This document shows positions 20,692-30,197 of a DNA stretch of 64,000 nt, one piece after another. How positions within the stretch are numbered: position 1 is the first letter of the stretch; each line of letters starts with the position of its first letter. The stretch is from Gilliamella sp. Choc5-1. GTDB lineage: Bacteria; Pseudomonadota; Gammaproteobacteria; Enterobacterales; Orbaceae. The notes beneath the pieces were generated by a model, which saw only the letters and a program-made list of their open reading frames with translations, did no database searches and had not been told where the DNA came from. A program made the position numbers and the translations under genes. The stretch spans positions 57,868-121,867 of the forward strand of contig NZ_LZHH01000016.1 in NCBI RefSeq assembly GCF_001690595.1, in the 5' to 3' direction.

Positions 20692-21696
20692 ATGGCTTCA
20701 CTAAAGGATGTTGCAAAACTGGCATCAGTGTCCTTGATGACAGTATCTAGAGCAATAAATGATCCTAGCAAATTAAACAAAGAAACTTATAATCGAGTCA
20801 AACAAGCCATTGATCAGCTTAATTATGTTCCTGACTTGTCAGCACGTAAAATTAGAGGTGATAATTCAGGGCCTCGTGCTATTGGGGTGCTTGCCTTAGA
20901 AACAGCAATGACGCCTTTTTCGGTTGAACTATTACAAGCAATTGAAAAAACAGCTCAACAATATGGTTGGAATACTTTTATTGTAAATTTGTTTGATGAT
21001 AAACACGCTGATCACGCAATTAATACACTATTATCGTATCGACCTGATGGTATTATTTATACAACAATGGGATTACGAAAAGTTGATCTCCCTAAAAAAT
21101 TACTGAAAAAAAATATAGTTTTAGCTAATTGTATTAGTAATTCTGAAAAGTTGCCTTGCTATATACCAAATGACTATTTAGGTCAATATCAAGCTATGCA
21201 GCAAGTAATTAGAAAAGGTTATAAAAAACCTTTATGTATCTACCTATCAGATAAAACATTGGCAGGTAATACTCGACGTAAAGCAGTTGAACAAGCATGG
21301 CAAGATGCTGGCAAAGACATAAAAGATCTAACAAGTTACCATATATCTCATTTACCAAGTAATATTAAACAAGAATATATGATGACAGTTGATATATTGA
21401 AACAACATTGTAATAAAAAACCGGATTTTGATGTGCTAATTTGTGGCAATGACCGCATTGCTTTTGTTGCTTATCAATTTTTACTTAGCAAAGGATTAAA
21501 AATTCCAAATGATATTGCGGTATTAGGTTACGATAATATGGTGGGCACAGGTGAACTATTTTACCCACCACTGACAACAGTTCAGTTACCTCATTATGAG
21601 ATCGGTAAACAAGCAGCATTACATATTATCACTAATCAACCCCAAAAAGAGATAGTACATGTGGCATCGCCTTATTTAGAAAGGGAATCTTTATAA
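20692..21696 (+). CDS. cscR: LacI-family repressor of sucrose use
   Basis: A 334-aa LacI/GalR regulator. The N-terminal helix-turn-helix is at 3-25 (LKDVAKLASVSLMTVSRAIN) with the hinge helix near 50 (LSARKIRGD). The periplasmic-binding-like effector domain follows from about 62 to the end, with FDVLICGNDRIAFVAYQFLL. It sits divergent from cscB, as in other csc clusters, and is likely to sense sucrose or fructose and to bind the GTTAAC-type palindromes before cscB and cscA. AAAGGA lies before the ATG. The name rests on context plus family. Confidence 0.85.
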   Translation: MASLKDVAKLASVSLMTVSRAINDPSKLNKETYNRVKQAIDQLNYVPDLSARKIRGDNSGPRAIGVLALETAMTPFSVELLQAIEKTAQQYGWNTFIVNLFDDKHADHAINTLLSYRPDGIIYTTMGLRKVDLPKKLLKKNIVLANCISNSEKLPCYIPNDYLGQYQAMQQVIRKGYKKPLCIYLSDKTLAGNTRRKAVEQAWQDAGKDIKDLTSYHISHLPSNIKQEYMMTVDILKQHCNKKPDFDVLICGNDRIAFVAYQFLLSKGLKIPNDIAVLGYDNMVGTGELFYPPLTTVQLPHYEIGKQAALHIITNQPQKEIVHVASPYLERESL

Positions 21697-21775
21697 AAAT
21701 TATTATTGTCTTTGGCTATAATAAAAAATTAATCTTGTACAATTGCTTAAACTTTATTAGTATAAAAATATAAAT

Positions 21776-21950
21776 TTATTCTGGAGTATACCTGTGTAGT
21801 TTATTGCGAGTTCTTTTTATCAATCATAATTATAATTACTCGCGTGATGCACAGACTTCATGTTTGTTCCTATCAAATTTTGCTAGCCTTATAAATGCAT
21901 TCCTTCACGCTGTAATTTTCTTTTACTTTTTCAGATGGTGATTTAATTCA
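21776..21950 (+). promoter_or_regulatory. Structured leader upstream of the SulP transporter gene
   Basis: In the 255 bp before the transporter, CTGTG (21792-21796) pairs with CACAG (21850-21854). Inside it, GCGAGT (21806-21811) pairs with ACTCGC (21838-21843). This leaves an asymmetric internal loop and a 26-nt AT-rich apical loop. A further 95 bases follow before the ATG. The nested helices in an otherwise AT-rich spacer suggest an RNA element; I do not recognise it as a named riboswitch. Confidence 0.4.
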
Positions 21951-23432
21951 ATGCAATCTTTATATAAAGAATGGTTTTCAAATATCAGAAATGATGTTCT
22001 GTCCGGTGTCGTTGTGGCGCTAGCTCTTATTCCCGAAGCAATTGCTTTTTCAATTATTGCTGGCGTTGATCCCAAAATGGGGCTATATGCAGCCTTTTGT
22101 ATAGCGGTTGTGACTGCTTTTACTGGTGGCCGTCCAGGTATGATTTCTGCTGCTACAGGTGCAATGGCGTTAGTTATTGCAGGATTAGTTAAAAATCAAG
22201 GAGTTGAATATTTACTAGTTGCAACAATCTTATGTGGTATTTTTCAAATTATTGCCGGATTTCTTAAATTAGGAAACTTAATGCGCTTTGTTTCTCGCTC
22301 TGTAGTAACTGGTTTTGTCAATGCCTTAGCTATCTTGATCTTTTTAGCGCAACTTCCAGAATTGACTAATGTAACATGGCACGTTTATGTAATGACTATT
22401 GCAGGACTTGGTATTATTTACCTTTTTCCTTATGTTCCTAAAGTAGGAAAAATACTTCCTTCACCGCTACTCTGCATTCTTACTCTTACTGGTATTTATA
22501 TGTATCTGGGAATGGATATAAGAACGGTCGGCGATATGGGAACACTTCCAACAAGTTTGCCTACATTTTTACTTCCAAATGTTCCTTTTAATCTTGATAC
22601 TCTATTGATTATTCTTCCTTATTCCATTTCATTAGCCATTGTTGGTTTATTAGAGTCAATGATGACCGCAACTATTGTAGATGATATAACCGACACACCT
22701 AGTGATAAAAACAGAGAGTGTAAGGGACAAGGTATTGCCAATATCGTAACAGGTTTTTTTGGCGGTATGGCCGGATGTGCTATGATTGGACAATCAATAA
22801 TTAATATGAAGTCAGGTGGGCGAACACGTTTATCTTCATTCATAGCAGGAAGTGTTCTTTTATTATTAGTTGTGTTTTTGCAAGACTGGGTAAGCCAAAT
22901 TCCCATGGCTGCGTTAGTTGCTGTCATGATAATGGTTTCAATTGGTACCTTTAGCTGGGAATCAATTAGAAACCTTAAATCATATCCACTTTCAACCAAT
23001 ATTGTGATGCTTTCGACTGTAGTTGTAGTGGTATTTACCCATAACCTTGCTTACGGTGTATTTGTAGGAGTGTTACTGGCATCATTATTTTATGCTAATA
23101 AAGTTGCTCATTACCTACAAATTGAAACTAAGCAACACAATAAGGAACAGCACATCTATATCGTGTATGGACAAGTATTTTTTGCTTCTTCCTCAAAATT
23201 TATTAGTTCATTTGATTTTACAAAATCAGCAAAAAAAGTAACAATTGATCTTACCCAAGCACATTTTTGGGACATAACTGCTGTAGCAGCTTTAGATAAA
23301 GTTGTAATCAAATTCCGCACAGAAGGCGCACAAGTAGAAGTTTTAGGGCTAAATAAAGCAAGTAGCACAATCGTAGGCCATTTTGGGGTTTATAATAAAC
23401 CAGATGCAAAACAAAAGCTAAATAGCCACTAA
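21951..23432 (+). CDS. SulP/SLC26-family anion transporter with STAS domain
   Basis: A 493-aa membrane protein of the SulP family, which moves sulfate, bicarbonate, dicarboxylates or other anions. The N-terminal signature is visible ([20 protein letters not shown] at about 19-38), followed by the [14 protein letters not shown] segment and about 12 hydrophobic helices. A short STAS-like domain occupies about 395-480 ([20 protein letters not shown]). The substrate cannot be told from sequence. It sits between cscR and cscA in the sucrose cluster but has no known role in sucrose use. No strong ribosome site precedes the ATG. Confidence 0.85.
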   Translation: MQSLYKEWFSNIRNDVLSGVVVALALIPEAIAFSIIAGVDPKMGLYAAFCIAVVTAFTGGRPGMISAATGAMALVIAGLVKNQGVEYLLVATILCGIFQIIAGFLKLGNLMRFVSRSVVTGFVNALAILIFLAQLPELTNVTWHVYVMTIAGLGIIYLFPYVPKVGKILPSPLLCILTLTGIYMYLGMDIRTVGDMGTLPTSLPTFLLPNVPFNLDTLLIILPYSISLAIVGLLESMMTATIVDDITDTPSDKNRECKGQGIANIVTGFFGGMAGCAMIGQSIINMKSGGRTRLSSFIAGSVLLLLVVFLQDWVSQIPMAALVAVMIMVSIGTFSWESIRNLKSYPLSTNIVMLSTVVVVVFTHNLAYGVFVGVLLASLFYANKVAHYLQIETKQHNKEQHIYIVYGQVFFASSSKFISSFDFTKSAKKVTIDLTQAHFWDITAVAALDKVVIKFRTEGAQVEVLGLNKASSTIVGHFGVYNKPDAKQKLNSH

Positions 23433-23616
23433 ATAAATATGCAATAGAAAACAAAGTTTTGCATTTATTATTTAGAAACATGTGACATATACTAATAATA
23501 AATGCAATATTTGCCTACATTAATCTTGATAATATAAAAATTGCTTTACAAAATAAACAATTTGTCGTATTTCTGAATACGTTTCAATAAAAATTCGACT
23601 TTTACAAAAGTAAAAC

Positions 23617-23638
23617 TTCACTGCCTATTGGCAGTGAA
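23617..23638. terminator. Hairpin between SulP gene and cscA
   Basis: TTCACTGCC and GGCAGTGAA form a perfect 9-bp stem with a TATT loop, just beyond the cscA stop. On the minus strand it is followed by GTTTTAC. Probable terminator for cscA and perhaps for the convergent transporter gene. Confidence 0.7.
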
Positions 23639-23643
23639 TAATA

Positions 23644-25113
23644 TTATGAATAAATAGATTTCAATTGCCAACTGTCTAATTTAGTGATTTTAGCTTGTCC
23701 ATTTTCAGCAAATAAATTAATTTGGCGTTTTGCAGGTAATTGTGGATAAATACGACTAGTCAAGCTATACAAATCATCATTGACAAAAACCTCGACTGAT
23801 GAGGCATCAATAAAAATGTGCAAGGTTAATTTATCTGTTTCTGGTAACGACACACTGCGGTAACCTTTTAATTCAAGACCTGATAAGCTCCTATCAAGTA
23901 CAAGACGATTTGATTGTAGATCAACAAACAGTAATGTTGCTTGTTTACCATCTTCGGTTGCGGCAAGTTGCAAACCAAACCGCTCGGCATCACTTTGAGT
24001 TAAATCAAGTTCAACCTTAAGTTCACAGCTAATAGATTGAATATCTGTATTTTTAAGTTGATTTTTTAGGATGATATTATTTAGCGATTGTGGGTTTTCT
24101 CGTAATGCTTCAAGCTCTTTAATTGGGCGGTTTCGAACTTTATTATCATGATCTAAAATAAGTTCACGTGGAAGCGTAAACGCGCCTGCCCATTTATCTT
24201 TTTTGCTCGGCATGGCAGACTCCCACATATCCATCCAAGCAAAAACAATACGGCGTCCATCAGCAGCAAGAAATGATTGCGGCGCATAAAAATCATGTCC
24301 AAAATCCATTTCTTGGAAAGGTTTAATAATAGAAAATGGTTTTCCTGGTTGCCAATCACCAACAATATAACCAGACTGAAAACGATTGCGGTATTGATAT
24401 CCTTTTGCTTTCATGCCTTGTGGTGAAAACATCAAAACCCATTTATCACCAAGTGGAAAAAAGTCTGGGCATTCAAGCATATAAACGTTCGGATCGATAT
24501 TGCTGACAACGACCTGATCAAATTCCCAATTTTTTAAATTATCAGAACGATAAAGCAAGACCTCACCCACATCATCAGGAGTTCGTTGACCAACAACCAT
24601 CCACCATTTACCTTCTTGTTGCCAAACTTTAGGATCACGAAAATGCATAATCCCTTCTTTAGGAACAAGCACTGTACCTTGTTTTTCAAAATAAATACCA
24701 TCTTTGCTGGTTGCAAGGCACTGGGTTTGGCTAATTTGTGCATCATTACCTTCACCATTTAACCAAATATGACCAGTATAAAGTAGACACAGCTCGCCAT
24801 GGTTATCAACAGCGGAACCCGAAAAGCAACCACTTTTATCAAAATCTTGATCAGGTGCAATAGCTATTGGTAATCTACGCCATGTCACCAAGTCATCGCT
24901 AACAGCGTGCCCCCAATGCATTGGTCCCCAATTTTCATTATAAGGATGATGTTGATAAAAAGCATGATATTGCCCTTTAAAATAGATCAAACCATTAGGA
25001 TCATTCATCCAACCTGATTGCGGTGCTAAATGAAAATGCGGATAGTATTGCTTATTCATTTCTTTTTCTAAATTTTCAACAGCTTGATTAGCTTTATCAA
25101 TAGCACTAGACAT
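23644..25113 (-). CDS. cscA: Sucrose hydrolase / invertase (GH32)
   Basis: Hydrolyses sucrose to glucose and fructose in the cytoplasm. Glycoside hydrolase 32 motifs are clear: WMNDPNG with the nucleophile Asp, HFRDPKVW, and the ECPDFF acid/base motif. The five-bladed propeller is followed by a C-terminal beta sandwich (about 350-480). It has no signal peptide. I start at the ATG at 25113, which has AAAGGGGA 5 bases upstream; a GTG at 25131 is in frame but lies within the leader. The preceding permease is a proton symporter, not a PTS, so the substrate should be free sucrose. Divergent from cscK. Confidence 0.93.
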   Translation of the reverse strand: MSSAIDKANQAVENLEKEMNKQYYPHFHLAPQSGWMNDPNGLIYFKGQYHAFYQHHPYNENWGPMHWGHAVSDDLVTWRRLPIAIAPDQDFDKSGCFSGSAVDNHGELCLLYTGHIWLNGEGNDAQISQTQCLATSKDGIYFEKQGTVLVPKEGIMHFRDPKVWQQEGKWWMVVGQRTPDDVGEVLLYRSDNLKNWEFDQVVVSNIDPNVYMLECPDFFPLGDKWVLMFSPQGMKAKGYQYRNRFQSGYIVGDWQPGKPFSIIKPFQEMDFGHDFYAPQSFLAADGRRIVFAWMDMWESAMPSKKDKWAGAFTLPRELILDHDNKVRNRPIKELEALRENPQSLNNIILKNQLKNTDIQSISCELKVELDLTQSDAERFGLQLAATEDGKQATLLFVDLQSNRLVLDRSLSGLELKGYRSVSLPETDKLTLHIFIDASSVEVFVNDDLYSLTSRIYPQLPAKRQINLFAENGQAKITKLDSWQLKSIYS

Positions 25114-25174
25114 AAAATCCCCTTTATTCACCCAATATTAAATTGATATAGTTACATAGTACTCTAATTTACCT

Positions 25175-25186
25175 GTTAACGTTAAC
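25175..25186. promoter_or_regulatory. CscR-type operator before cscA
   Basis: GTTAACGTTAAC is an exact 12-bp palindrome with a central CG, 62 bp before cscA. The same half sites lie upstream of cscB. Likely binding site for CscR. Confidence 0.78.
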
Positions 25187-25211
25187 TTATGTTAAAATAA
25201 CAAGCGAAATA

Positions 25212-25227
25212 TGTGATAAATGTCACA
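25212..25227. promoter_or_regulatory. CRP-cAMP site between cscA and cscK
   Basis: TGTGA-TAAATG-TCACA matches the CRP consensus arms exactly (TGTGA-N6-TCACA). It is in the divergent cscA/cscK spacer, so it could activate either gene. Points to glucose-type catabolite control. Confidence 0.85.
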
Positions 25228-25385
25228 TATTTTTAATACTAACCATGATTTTTTTGATAAATGATTTAGTCTATTATCAATTTTTGATAACGATATATCA
25301 AATAATAAAAACTTAACTCATTTATGCAAAAATAACGATATATTTAGCAAATTAAAACATAACTAACTACAAATTGAGTCATAAA

Positions 25386-26345
25386 ATGAATAATACTAAA
25401 GTTTGGTGTCTTGGCGATGCGGTCGTTGATTTATTACCGCTTGTTGATATGAATTATAAAGCATGCGCTGGTGGCGCACCTGCCAATGTCGCAATTGGCA
25501 TTGCAAAATTAGGGCTTCGATCAGGATTTATTGGGCGAGTAGGCAACGACCCTTTTGGTCATTTTATGGAAAAGACGTTTTGCGAGCATCACGTTGATTG
25601 CCAAAGTCTTGAAAAAGATGATCACCACAAAACTAGCACTGTAGTGGTTGATCTAGGTAAAAATGGTGAACGAAGCTTTACTTTTTTAGTTTCGCCATCG
25701 GCCGATCAATTTTTATCACAACAAGCTATTCCTAAATTTAACCAAGATATTTTACATTTTTGCTCTTTAGCGCTAGTTGGCCACACTTGCCGACAAACCG
25801 TCAAAACGGCAATTAACCAACTTAGCACTCAAAAAGGTTTAATTAGTTTTGATATCAATTTGCGTGAACAAATGTGGGTCGATAAAACCGAAATGCGCAT
25901 AACAATCAACCAATTTTGCCATGATGCTGATATTCTAAAACTATCTGATGATGAGCTATTTTGGTTAACAGAAAGTGACAATTGGACAATTGCCCTAAAC
26001 AAACTACAACAGCATTATCATGCACCATTAAAATTAATCACCAAAGGTAAAGATGGCAGTGTTGTATTATGGCAAGATAAAATGTTCTCGTTTAACGCTT
26101 ATCATGTTAATAGTGTTGACACAACAGGCGCAGGCGATGCTTTTGTTGCAGGATTGCTTAGTAGCATTGCAACATCAGGAATGCCAAACGATAAATTAAT
26201 GCTAGAAAGTATGATGACTGTCGCCAGTGCTTGTGGTGCACTAGCCACGACCCAAAAAGGCGCGTTAAGCGCGCTTCCTGATAGTGCATTTTTACAATCA
26301 TTTATTGCTGATAACCCTGCACTATCGGCTAAATTAATGGATTAA
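25386..26345 (+). CDS. cscK: Fructokinase (PfkB family)
   Basis: Phosphorylates the fructose freed by CscA to fructose 6-phosphate. The PfkB fold is clear: CLGDAVVDLLP at the start, CAGGAPANVAIGIAKLG (signature 1), and the DTTGAGDAFVAGLL anion-hole and catalytic-Asp motif near 255. It aligns along its length with E. coli CscK (VWVLGDAVVDLLP). I use the ATG at 25386 (320 aa); a TTG at 25374 extends the frame by four codons. Only a weak GAG precedes it. A 12-bp hairpin at 26366 follows. Confidence 0.92.
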   Translation: MNNTKVWCLGDAVVDLLPLVDMNYKACAGGAPANVAIGIAKLGLRSGFIGRVGNDPFGHFMEKTFCEHHVDCQSLEKDDHHKTSTVVVDLGKNGERSFTFLVSPSADQFLSQQAIPKFNQDILHFCSLALVGHTCRQTVKTAINQLSTQKGLISFDINLREQMWVDKTEMRITINQFCHDADILKLSDDELFWLTESDNWTIALNKLQQHYHAPLKLITKGKDGSVVLWQDKMFSFNAYHVNSVDTTGAGDAFVAGLLSSIATSGMPNDKLMLESMMTVASACGALATTQKGALSALPDSAFLQSFIADNPALSAKLMD

Positions 26346-26365
26346 CACTTAATGCTTATAAAGCT

Positions 26366-26394
26366 AATGTATGGTGAAATCATCACCATACATT
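26366..26394. terminator. Bidirectional hairpin between cscK and dxr
   Basis: AATGTATGGTGA and TCACCATACATT form a perfect 12-bp stem with a 5-nt loop between the two convergent gene ends. Only short T runs flank it. Confidence 0.65.
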
Positions 26395-26406
26395 TAACCA
26401 TAACCG

Positions 26407-27585
26407 CTAATAAACTAATGCTTGCGATCTTGCCCAATCATCAATAACAAAAACATCGTCAATCATGTTTGGTTCAGGCAGATTAAGCTTGTCTAATACA
26501 TTTGATACTTGCTTGGCAATATCCATAAAACCAATTTTATTTTGCAAAAAGGCCTCAACCGCAACTTCATTAGCAGCATTAAGCGCCGTGGTAGCCGCTT
26601 GCCCTTGATTAAAGGCATCGATTGCCAATTTTAAACATGGATAACGACCAAAGTCAGGTTGTTTAAAGGTTAACGATGAAATTTGCGTAAAATCTAAAGG
26701 TGGTACACTTGATGGCACACGATCGGGGTAAGACATGGCATAAGCAATTGGCGTGCACATATCAGGCACACCAAGTTCAGCCACCACACTACCATCTTGA
26801 TAACGCACCATGGAATGGATGATTGATTGCGGATGAATAATAATTTCCATTTCATCGGCACTGGCATTAAATAACCAACGAGCTTCAATATATTCAAGGC
26901 CTTTATTCATCATCGTTGCCGAATCGACAGATATTTTTTTGCCCATCAACCAATTAGGGTGAGCCACCGCTTGCTCGGGAGTAACGTACGCTAGTTTAGC
27001 TAAATCCCAATCGCGAAATGGTCCGCCAGATCCTGTTAACACGATTTTAATAATACCATGCTCAGCAAGATTAGCAAAACCTAAATCATGCTGTACCACT
27101 GTTGGCAAACTTTGAAAAATAGCGTTATGTTCACTATCCACTGGTAACAACTCAGCACCATACTCTTTAATCGCTTGCATAAATAAATGCCCACAGGTTA
27201 CTAGCGATTCTTTATTGGCCAACAAAATACGCTTACCTTTTTTAATCGCAGCAAGCGTTGGTCTTAGCCCTGCCGCCCCCACAATAGCCGCCATCACTTG
27301 ATCGACCTCGGGCAACTGCGCTAAGTCGCAAATGGCTTGTTCACCACTTAACACTTCAATATCCAATTTTAAATTAGCAAGATTTGCTTTTAACTCTGTC
27401 GCGACTTGCGCTGTTGTCATGGCAACGTATTTAGGCTTAAAAACCAGACATTGCTCAGTCATTTTGGCAACGTTATTACCTCCTACTAAAGCATAAGCTT
27501 TAAATAGATGTGGATTTTGAGCAATAACCGCTAGCGTACTGCAACCAATTGAACCTGTCGAACCTAAAATTGTGATATTTTTCAT
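26407..27585 (-). CDS. dxr: 1-deoxy-D-xylulose 5-phosphate reductoisomerase
   Basis: Second enzyme of the MEP isoprenoid pathway; it turns DXP into MEP with NADPH. The NADPH-binding loop GSTGSIG is at 8-14, the metal and substrate segment [10 protein letters not shown] near 150, and the GSGGPFRDW and [27 protein letters not shown] region near 190-230. Length 392 aa fits the family (398 in E. coli). It begins 1 bp after the deoR stop, so it may be read from the deoC promoter; elsewhere dxr is usually beside frr/uppS. That placement is unusual. Confidence 0.95.
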   Translation of the reverse strand: MKNITILGSTGSIGCSTLAVIAQNPHLFKAYALVGGNNVAKMTEQCLVFKPKYVAMTTAQVATELKANLANLKLDIEVLSGEQAICDLAQLPEVDQVMAAIVGAAGLRPTLAAIKKGKRILLANKESLVTCGHLFMQAIKEYGAELLPVDSEHNAIFQSLPTVVQHDLGFANLAEHGIIKIVLTGSGGPFRDWDLAKLAYVTPEQAVAHPNWLMGKKISVDSATMMNKGLEYIEARWLFNASADEMEIIIHPQSIIHSMVRYQDGSVVAELGVPDMCTPIAYAMSYPDRVPSSVPPLDFTQISSLTFKQPDFGRYPCLKLAIDAFNQGQAATTALNAANEVAVEAFLQNKIGFMDIAKQVSNVLDKLNLPEPNMIDDVFVIDDWARSQALVY

Positions 27586-27586
27586 A

Positions 27587-28348
27587 TTAATACATTAAAT
27601 CTATATTATGGTTAGCTAAAAAATTAATAAATTCCTTGGTTGGCACTTTATCTGTAATAATTTGATTAAACAGAGTTAACTCACCAATAAAAGCCGGTTT
27701 AACTTGATTAAATTTAGTATGATCGGCAATTAAAATAGTTTGACCTGAACGTTGTATTGCTGCACGCTTCATATTAAGCTCATCAAAATGATAACAAGTT
27801 ACGCCTTGCTTAATATCAATCCCTGCGGCCGAAATAAATGCTTTATTTGGGCAAATCGAATTTAATTCACTATGCTGACCAATAGCACTAAAAATCGCAT
27901 TATTCGCCTGATAATGACCACCACATAAAATTGTCTTACAATTGGGTTTATTTTGTAATGCTAAAAATGCGTTTAATGAATAACAGATCGCAGTAAAAGT
28001 TATTTCATCATCAATGGCATCAATAATAAAAGGAATAGTGGTACCACAATCAAAAAAAACGGTATCGTTTTCTACAATGTATTTACTAGCTATATTGGCA
28101 ATATATTGTTTTTCATAAACCTGTTTATCTTGTTGGTCTGACAAAAAATACGGGGTAATTTGATGACGAGCATCACTAACAACATAGCCACCCAAAACAC
28201 TTAGGGAACAGCCAACATGGCTCAAATCTCGGCGAATAGTCATTTCTGAAACGGCCAACAACTTAGCGGCTTGTTTTAAATGAATCTTATCTGTTTTTTT
28301 TAAAAGTTGAATAAGATCATTCACTCTTTTTTGTGATTGTGTTTCCAT
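27587..28348 (-). CDS. deoR: Deoxyribose operon repressor DeoR
   Basis: DeoR-family regulator that responds to deoxyribose 5-phosphate. The N-terminal helix-turn-helix is at about 24-43 ([20 protein letters not shown]). The sugar-phosphate sensor domain follows with [16 protein letters not shown]. The chain ends in NIDLMY, like E. coli DeoR (IKLMY), and the two align over their whole length. I use the ATG at 28348 (GGGA upstream), giving 253 aa as in E. coli (252). It lies downstream of deoC in one transcript, so its own product would repress it. Confidence 0.9.
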   Translation of the reverse strand: METQSQKRVNDLIQLLKKTDKIHLKQAAKLLAVSEMTIRRDLSHVGCSLSVLGGYVVSDARHQITPYFLSDQQDKQVYEKQYIANIASKYIVENDTVFFDCGTTIPFIIDAIDDEITFTAICYSLNAFLALQNKPNCKTILCGGHYQANNAIFSAIGQHSELNSICPNKAFISAAGIDIKQGVTCYHFDELNMKRAAIQRSGQTILIADHTKFNQVKPAFIGELTLFNQIITDKVPTKEFINFLANHNIDLMY

Positions 28349-28409
28349 GCTGATCCCATAAATCAATAATAACAAGCTACATAAGTAGCTTATTAATTGA
28401 TATCATTGA

Positions 28410-29075
28410 TTAATAATCACTGGTCGAAGTTGCATCACCAGAAACAATCGCAATACCAGCACTAGCCCCTAAACGCGAAGCCCCTGCTTGAACCATTTTT
28501 TCAGCCGTTTGACGATCACGAATACCGCCCGATGCCTTAACGCCCATCGCATTACCAACGGTATCACGCATCAACTTAACATCCTCAACCGTTGCGCCAG
28601 ATACACTAAACCCTGTTGAGGTTTTAACAAAAGCAATGCCAATTTGCTTGCATATTTCGCAGACTTTAACAATTTCGTCTTTAGTTAATAAACAGGTTTC
28701 TAAAATCACTTTTAATGGCACAGCGCCACAAGCATTAAATACCGCTTCAATATCTTGTTTAACCGCATCCCAATCGTTGCTTTTTAACCAACCCACATTG
28801 ATAACCATATCGATTTCTTGCGCACCTGCTTTAACCGCCATTTCGGTTTCAAAGGCTTTAGCACTAGTTAGCATTGCACCTAACGGAAAGCCAACTACTG
28901 AACACACTTTTACATCGCTACCTTTCAGTAAACTAGCCACTAAAGGAACATAGCCTGAATTTACACAAACTGAATAAAAATGGTATTGTTTAGCTTCTTC
29001 ACAAAGTTTAGTGATTTGGTCTTTTGTTGCGTTCATTGCCAGTAAAGTATGATCGATATACTTTGCATAATTCAT
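28410..29075 (-). CDS. deoC: Deoxyribose-phosphate aldolase
   Basis: Splits 2-deoxyribose 5-phosphate to glyceraldehyde 3-phosphate and acetaldehyde, in deoxynucleoside use. Class I aldolase motifs: [33 protein letters not shown] and FVKTSTGFS with the Schiff-base lysine, then [10 protein letters not shown]. At 221 aa it belongs to the shorter DeoC type (as in Bacillus), not the 259-aa E. coli type. Two DeoR-type operators lie 60-107 bp upstream. Here deoA, deoB and deoD are not beside it. Confidence 0.93.
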   Translation of the reverse strand: MNYAKYIDHTLLAMNATKDQITKLCEEAKQYHFYSVCVNSGYVPLVASLLKGSDVKVCSVVGFPLGAMLTSAKAFETEMAVKAGAQEIDMVINVGWLKSNDWDAVKQDIEAVFNACGAVPLKVILETCLLTKDEIVKVCEICKQIGIAFVKTSTGFSVSGATVEDVKLMRDTVGNAMGVKASGGIRDRQTAEKMVQAGASRLGASAGIAIVSGDATSTSDY

Positions 29076-29135
29076 AGTAATGTCCTTAAGTTTTTTAGTT
29101 TTGATGTCTAATATAATGAATTTATTAGTTGTAAA

Positions 29136-29151
29136 TGTTATTTTAATAACA
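29136..29151. promoter_or_regulatory. DeoR-type operator, proximal
   Basis: TGTTATTTTAATAACA has the TGTTA/TAACA arms and 16-bp length of the E. coli DeoR operator. It lies 60 bp before deoC. Confidence 0.8.
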
Positions 29152-29166
29152 GATATAGGGTGATAA

Positions 29167-29182
29167 TGTTATTATAGTAACA
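29167..29182. promoter_or_regulatory. DeoR-type operator, distal
   Basis: TGTTATTATAGTAACA is a second 16-bp site with the same arms, centred 31 bp (about three helical turns) from the first. Paired sites suit cooperative or looped repression by an oligomeric DeoR. Confidence 0.8.
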
Positions 29183-29222
29183 TTATGGGGGATTGTAGAA
29201 AATAGTACAAATAAAAATAGTA

Positions 29223-29300
29223 TTAAACGGTTTGATTCATTTCTGACTCTCCTTTTTGTGTTATAAAATAGCTCAAATGTCAGATTAAGTGAAGACTATT
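29223..29300 (-). mobile_element. 5' end remnant of the IS found at 63.6 kb
   Basis: On the minus strand this matches 63588-63665 almost base for base: AATAGTCTT, ACTTAATCTGACATTTGAG, the GGAGAGTCAGAA ribosome site and ATGAATCAAAC. The frame then stops after five codons (MNQTV). Only the end of the element is left, next to the tandem repeat. Confidence 0.8.
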
Positions 29301-29307
29301 ATATACT

Positions 29308-30125
29308 TTTGGTTTTTTAAATCCCCAAACGGTATACACTCCTGAATATTTTTTACAAAAATAACCAGTAAAATAAACCAATAAACAGCCCACTTTTTAA
29401 GCTGTAAAAAACAGCGAATTATCCTCGTTATGATTAAAATAATCCATCATAAATGCACCTGTGTTTTTAAAATTATTTATATAATTTTAAATAGTTAAAT
29501 ACTTTAATATCGATTAATGACGCGCTATTTCAATTAAAGTACCTATCACACTTTTCGGTTTTTAAATGCCCAAACGGTATACACTCCTGAATATTTTTTA
29601 CAAAAACAACCAGTAAAATAGACAAATAAACAGCCCACTTTTTAAGCTGTAAAAAACAGCGAATTATCCTCGTTATGATTAAAATAATCCATCATAAATG
29701 CACCTGTGTTTTTAAAATTATTTATATAATTTTAAATAGTTAAATACTTTAATATCGATTAATGACGCGCTATTTCAATTAAAGTACCTATCACACTTTT
29801 CGGTTTTTAAATGCCCAAACGGTATACACTCCTGAATATTTTTTACAAAAACAACCAGTAAAATAGACAAATAAACAGCCCACTTTTTAAGCTGTAAAAA
29901 ACAGCGAATTATCCTCGTTATGATTAAAATAATCCATCATAAATGCACCTGTGTTTTTAAAATTATTTATATAATTTTAAATAGTTAAATACTTTAATAT
30001 CGATTAATGACGCGCTATTTCAATTAAAGTACCTATCACACTTTTCGGTTTTTAAATGCCCAAACGGTATACACTCCTGAATATTTTTTACAAAAACAAC
30101 CAGTAAAATAGACAAATAAACAGCC
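29308..30125. repeat. Tandem repeat, 245-bp unit, about 3.3 copies
   Basis: The stretch GGTATACACTCCTGAATATT recurs at 29331, 29576, 29821 and 30066, exactly 245 bp apart. The second and third units look identical; the first differs at a few places near its left edge. Each unit holds the dispersed TCCTGAA element, then ACAGCCCACTTTTTAAGCTG, then, on the minus strand, the last codons of an IS481-type transposase (FMMDYFNHNEDNSLFFTA). No long reading frame spans it. The last partial unit runs into the terminator at 30121. Confidence 0.92.
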
Positions 30126-30150
30126 CCACTCAATGTGAGGCTGCTATTTT
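30121..30150. terminator. Bidirectional terminator after the adhesin-like gene
   Basis: CAGCCCCAC and GTGAGGCTG pair over 9 bp (one G-U) around TCAAT. CTATTTTTTATT follows on the plus strand and TTTATTTG on the minus strand. Confidence 0.8.
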
Positions 30151-30197
30151 TTATTGCTTGGCTGTCTTATATAACTTTAAAGATTAAAAACTAAAAG

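Noticed and set aside
29308..30125. Regular repeats that might suggest a CRISPR array
   Set aside because: The 245-bp units abut with no variable spacers and contain IS sequence; no cas gene is near.
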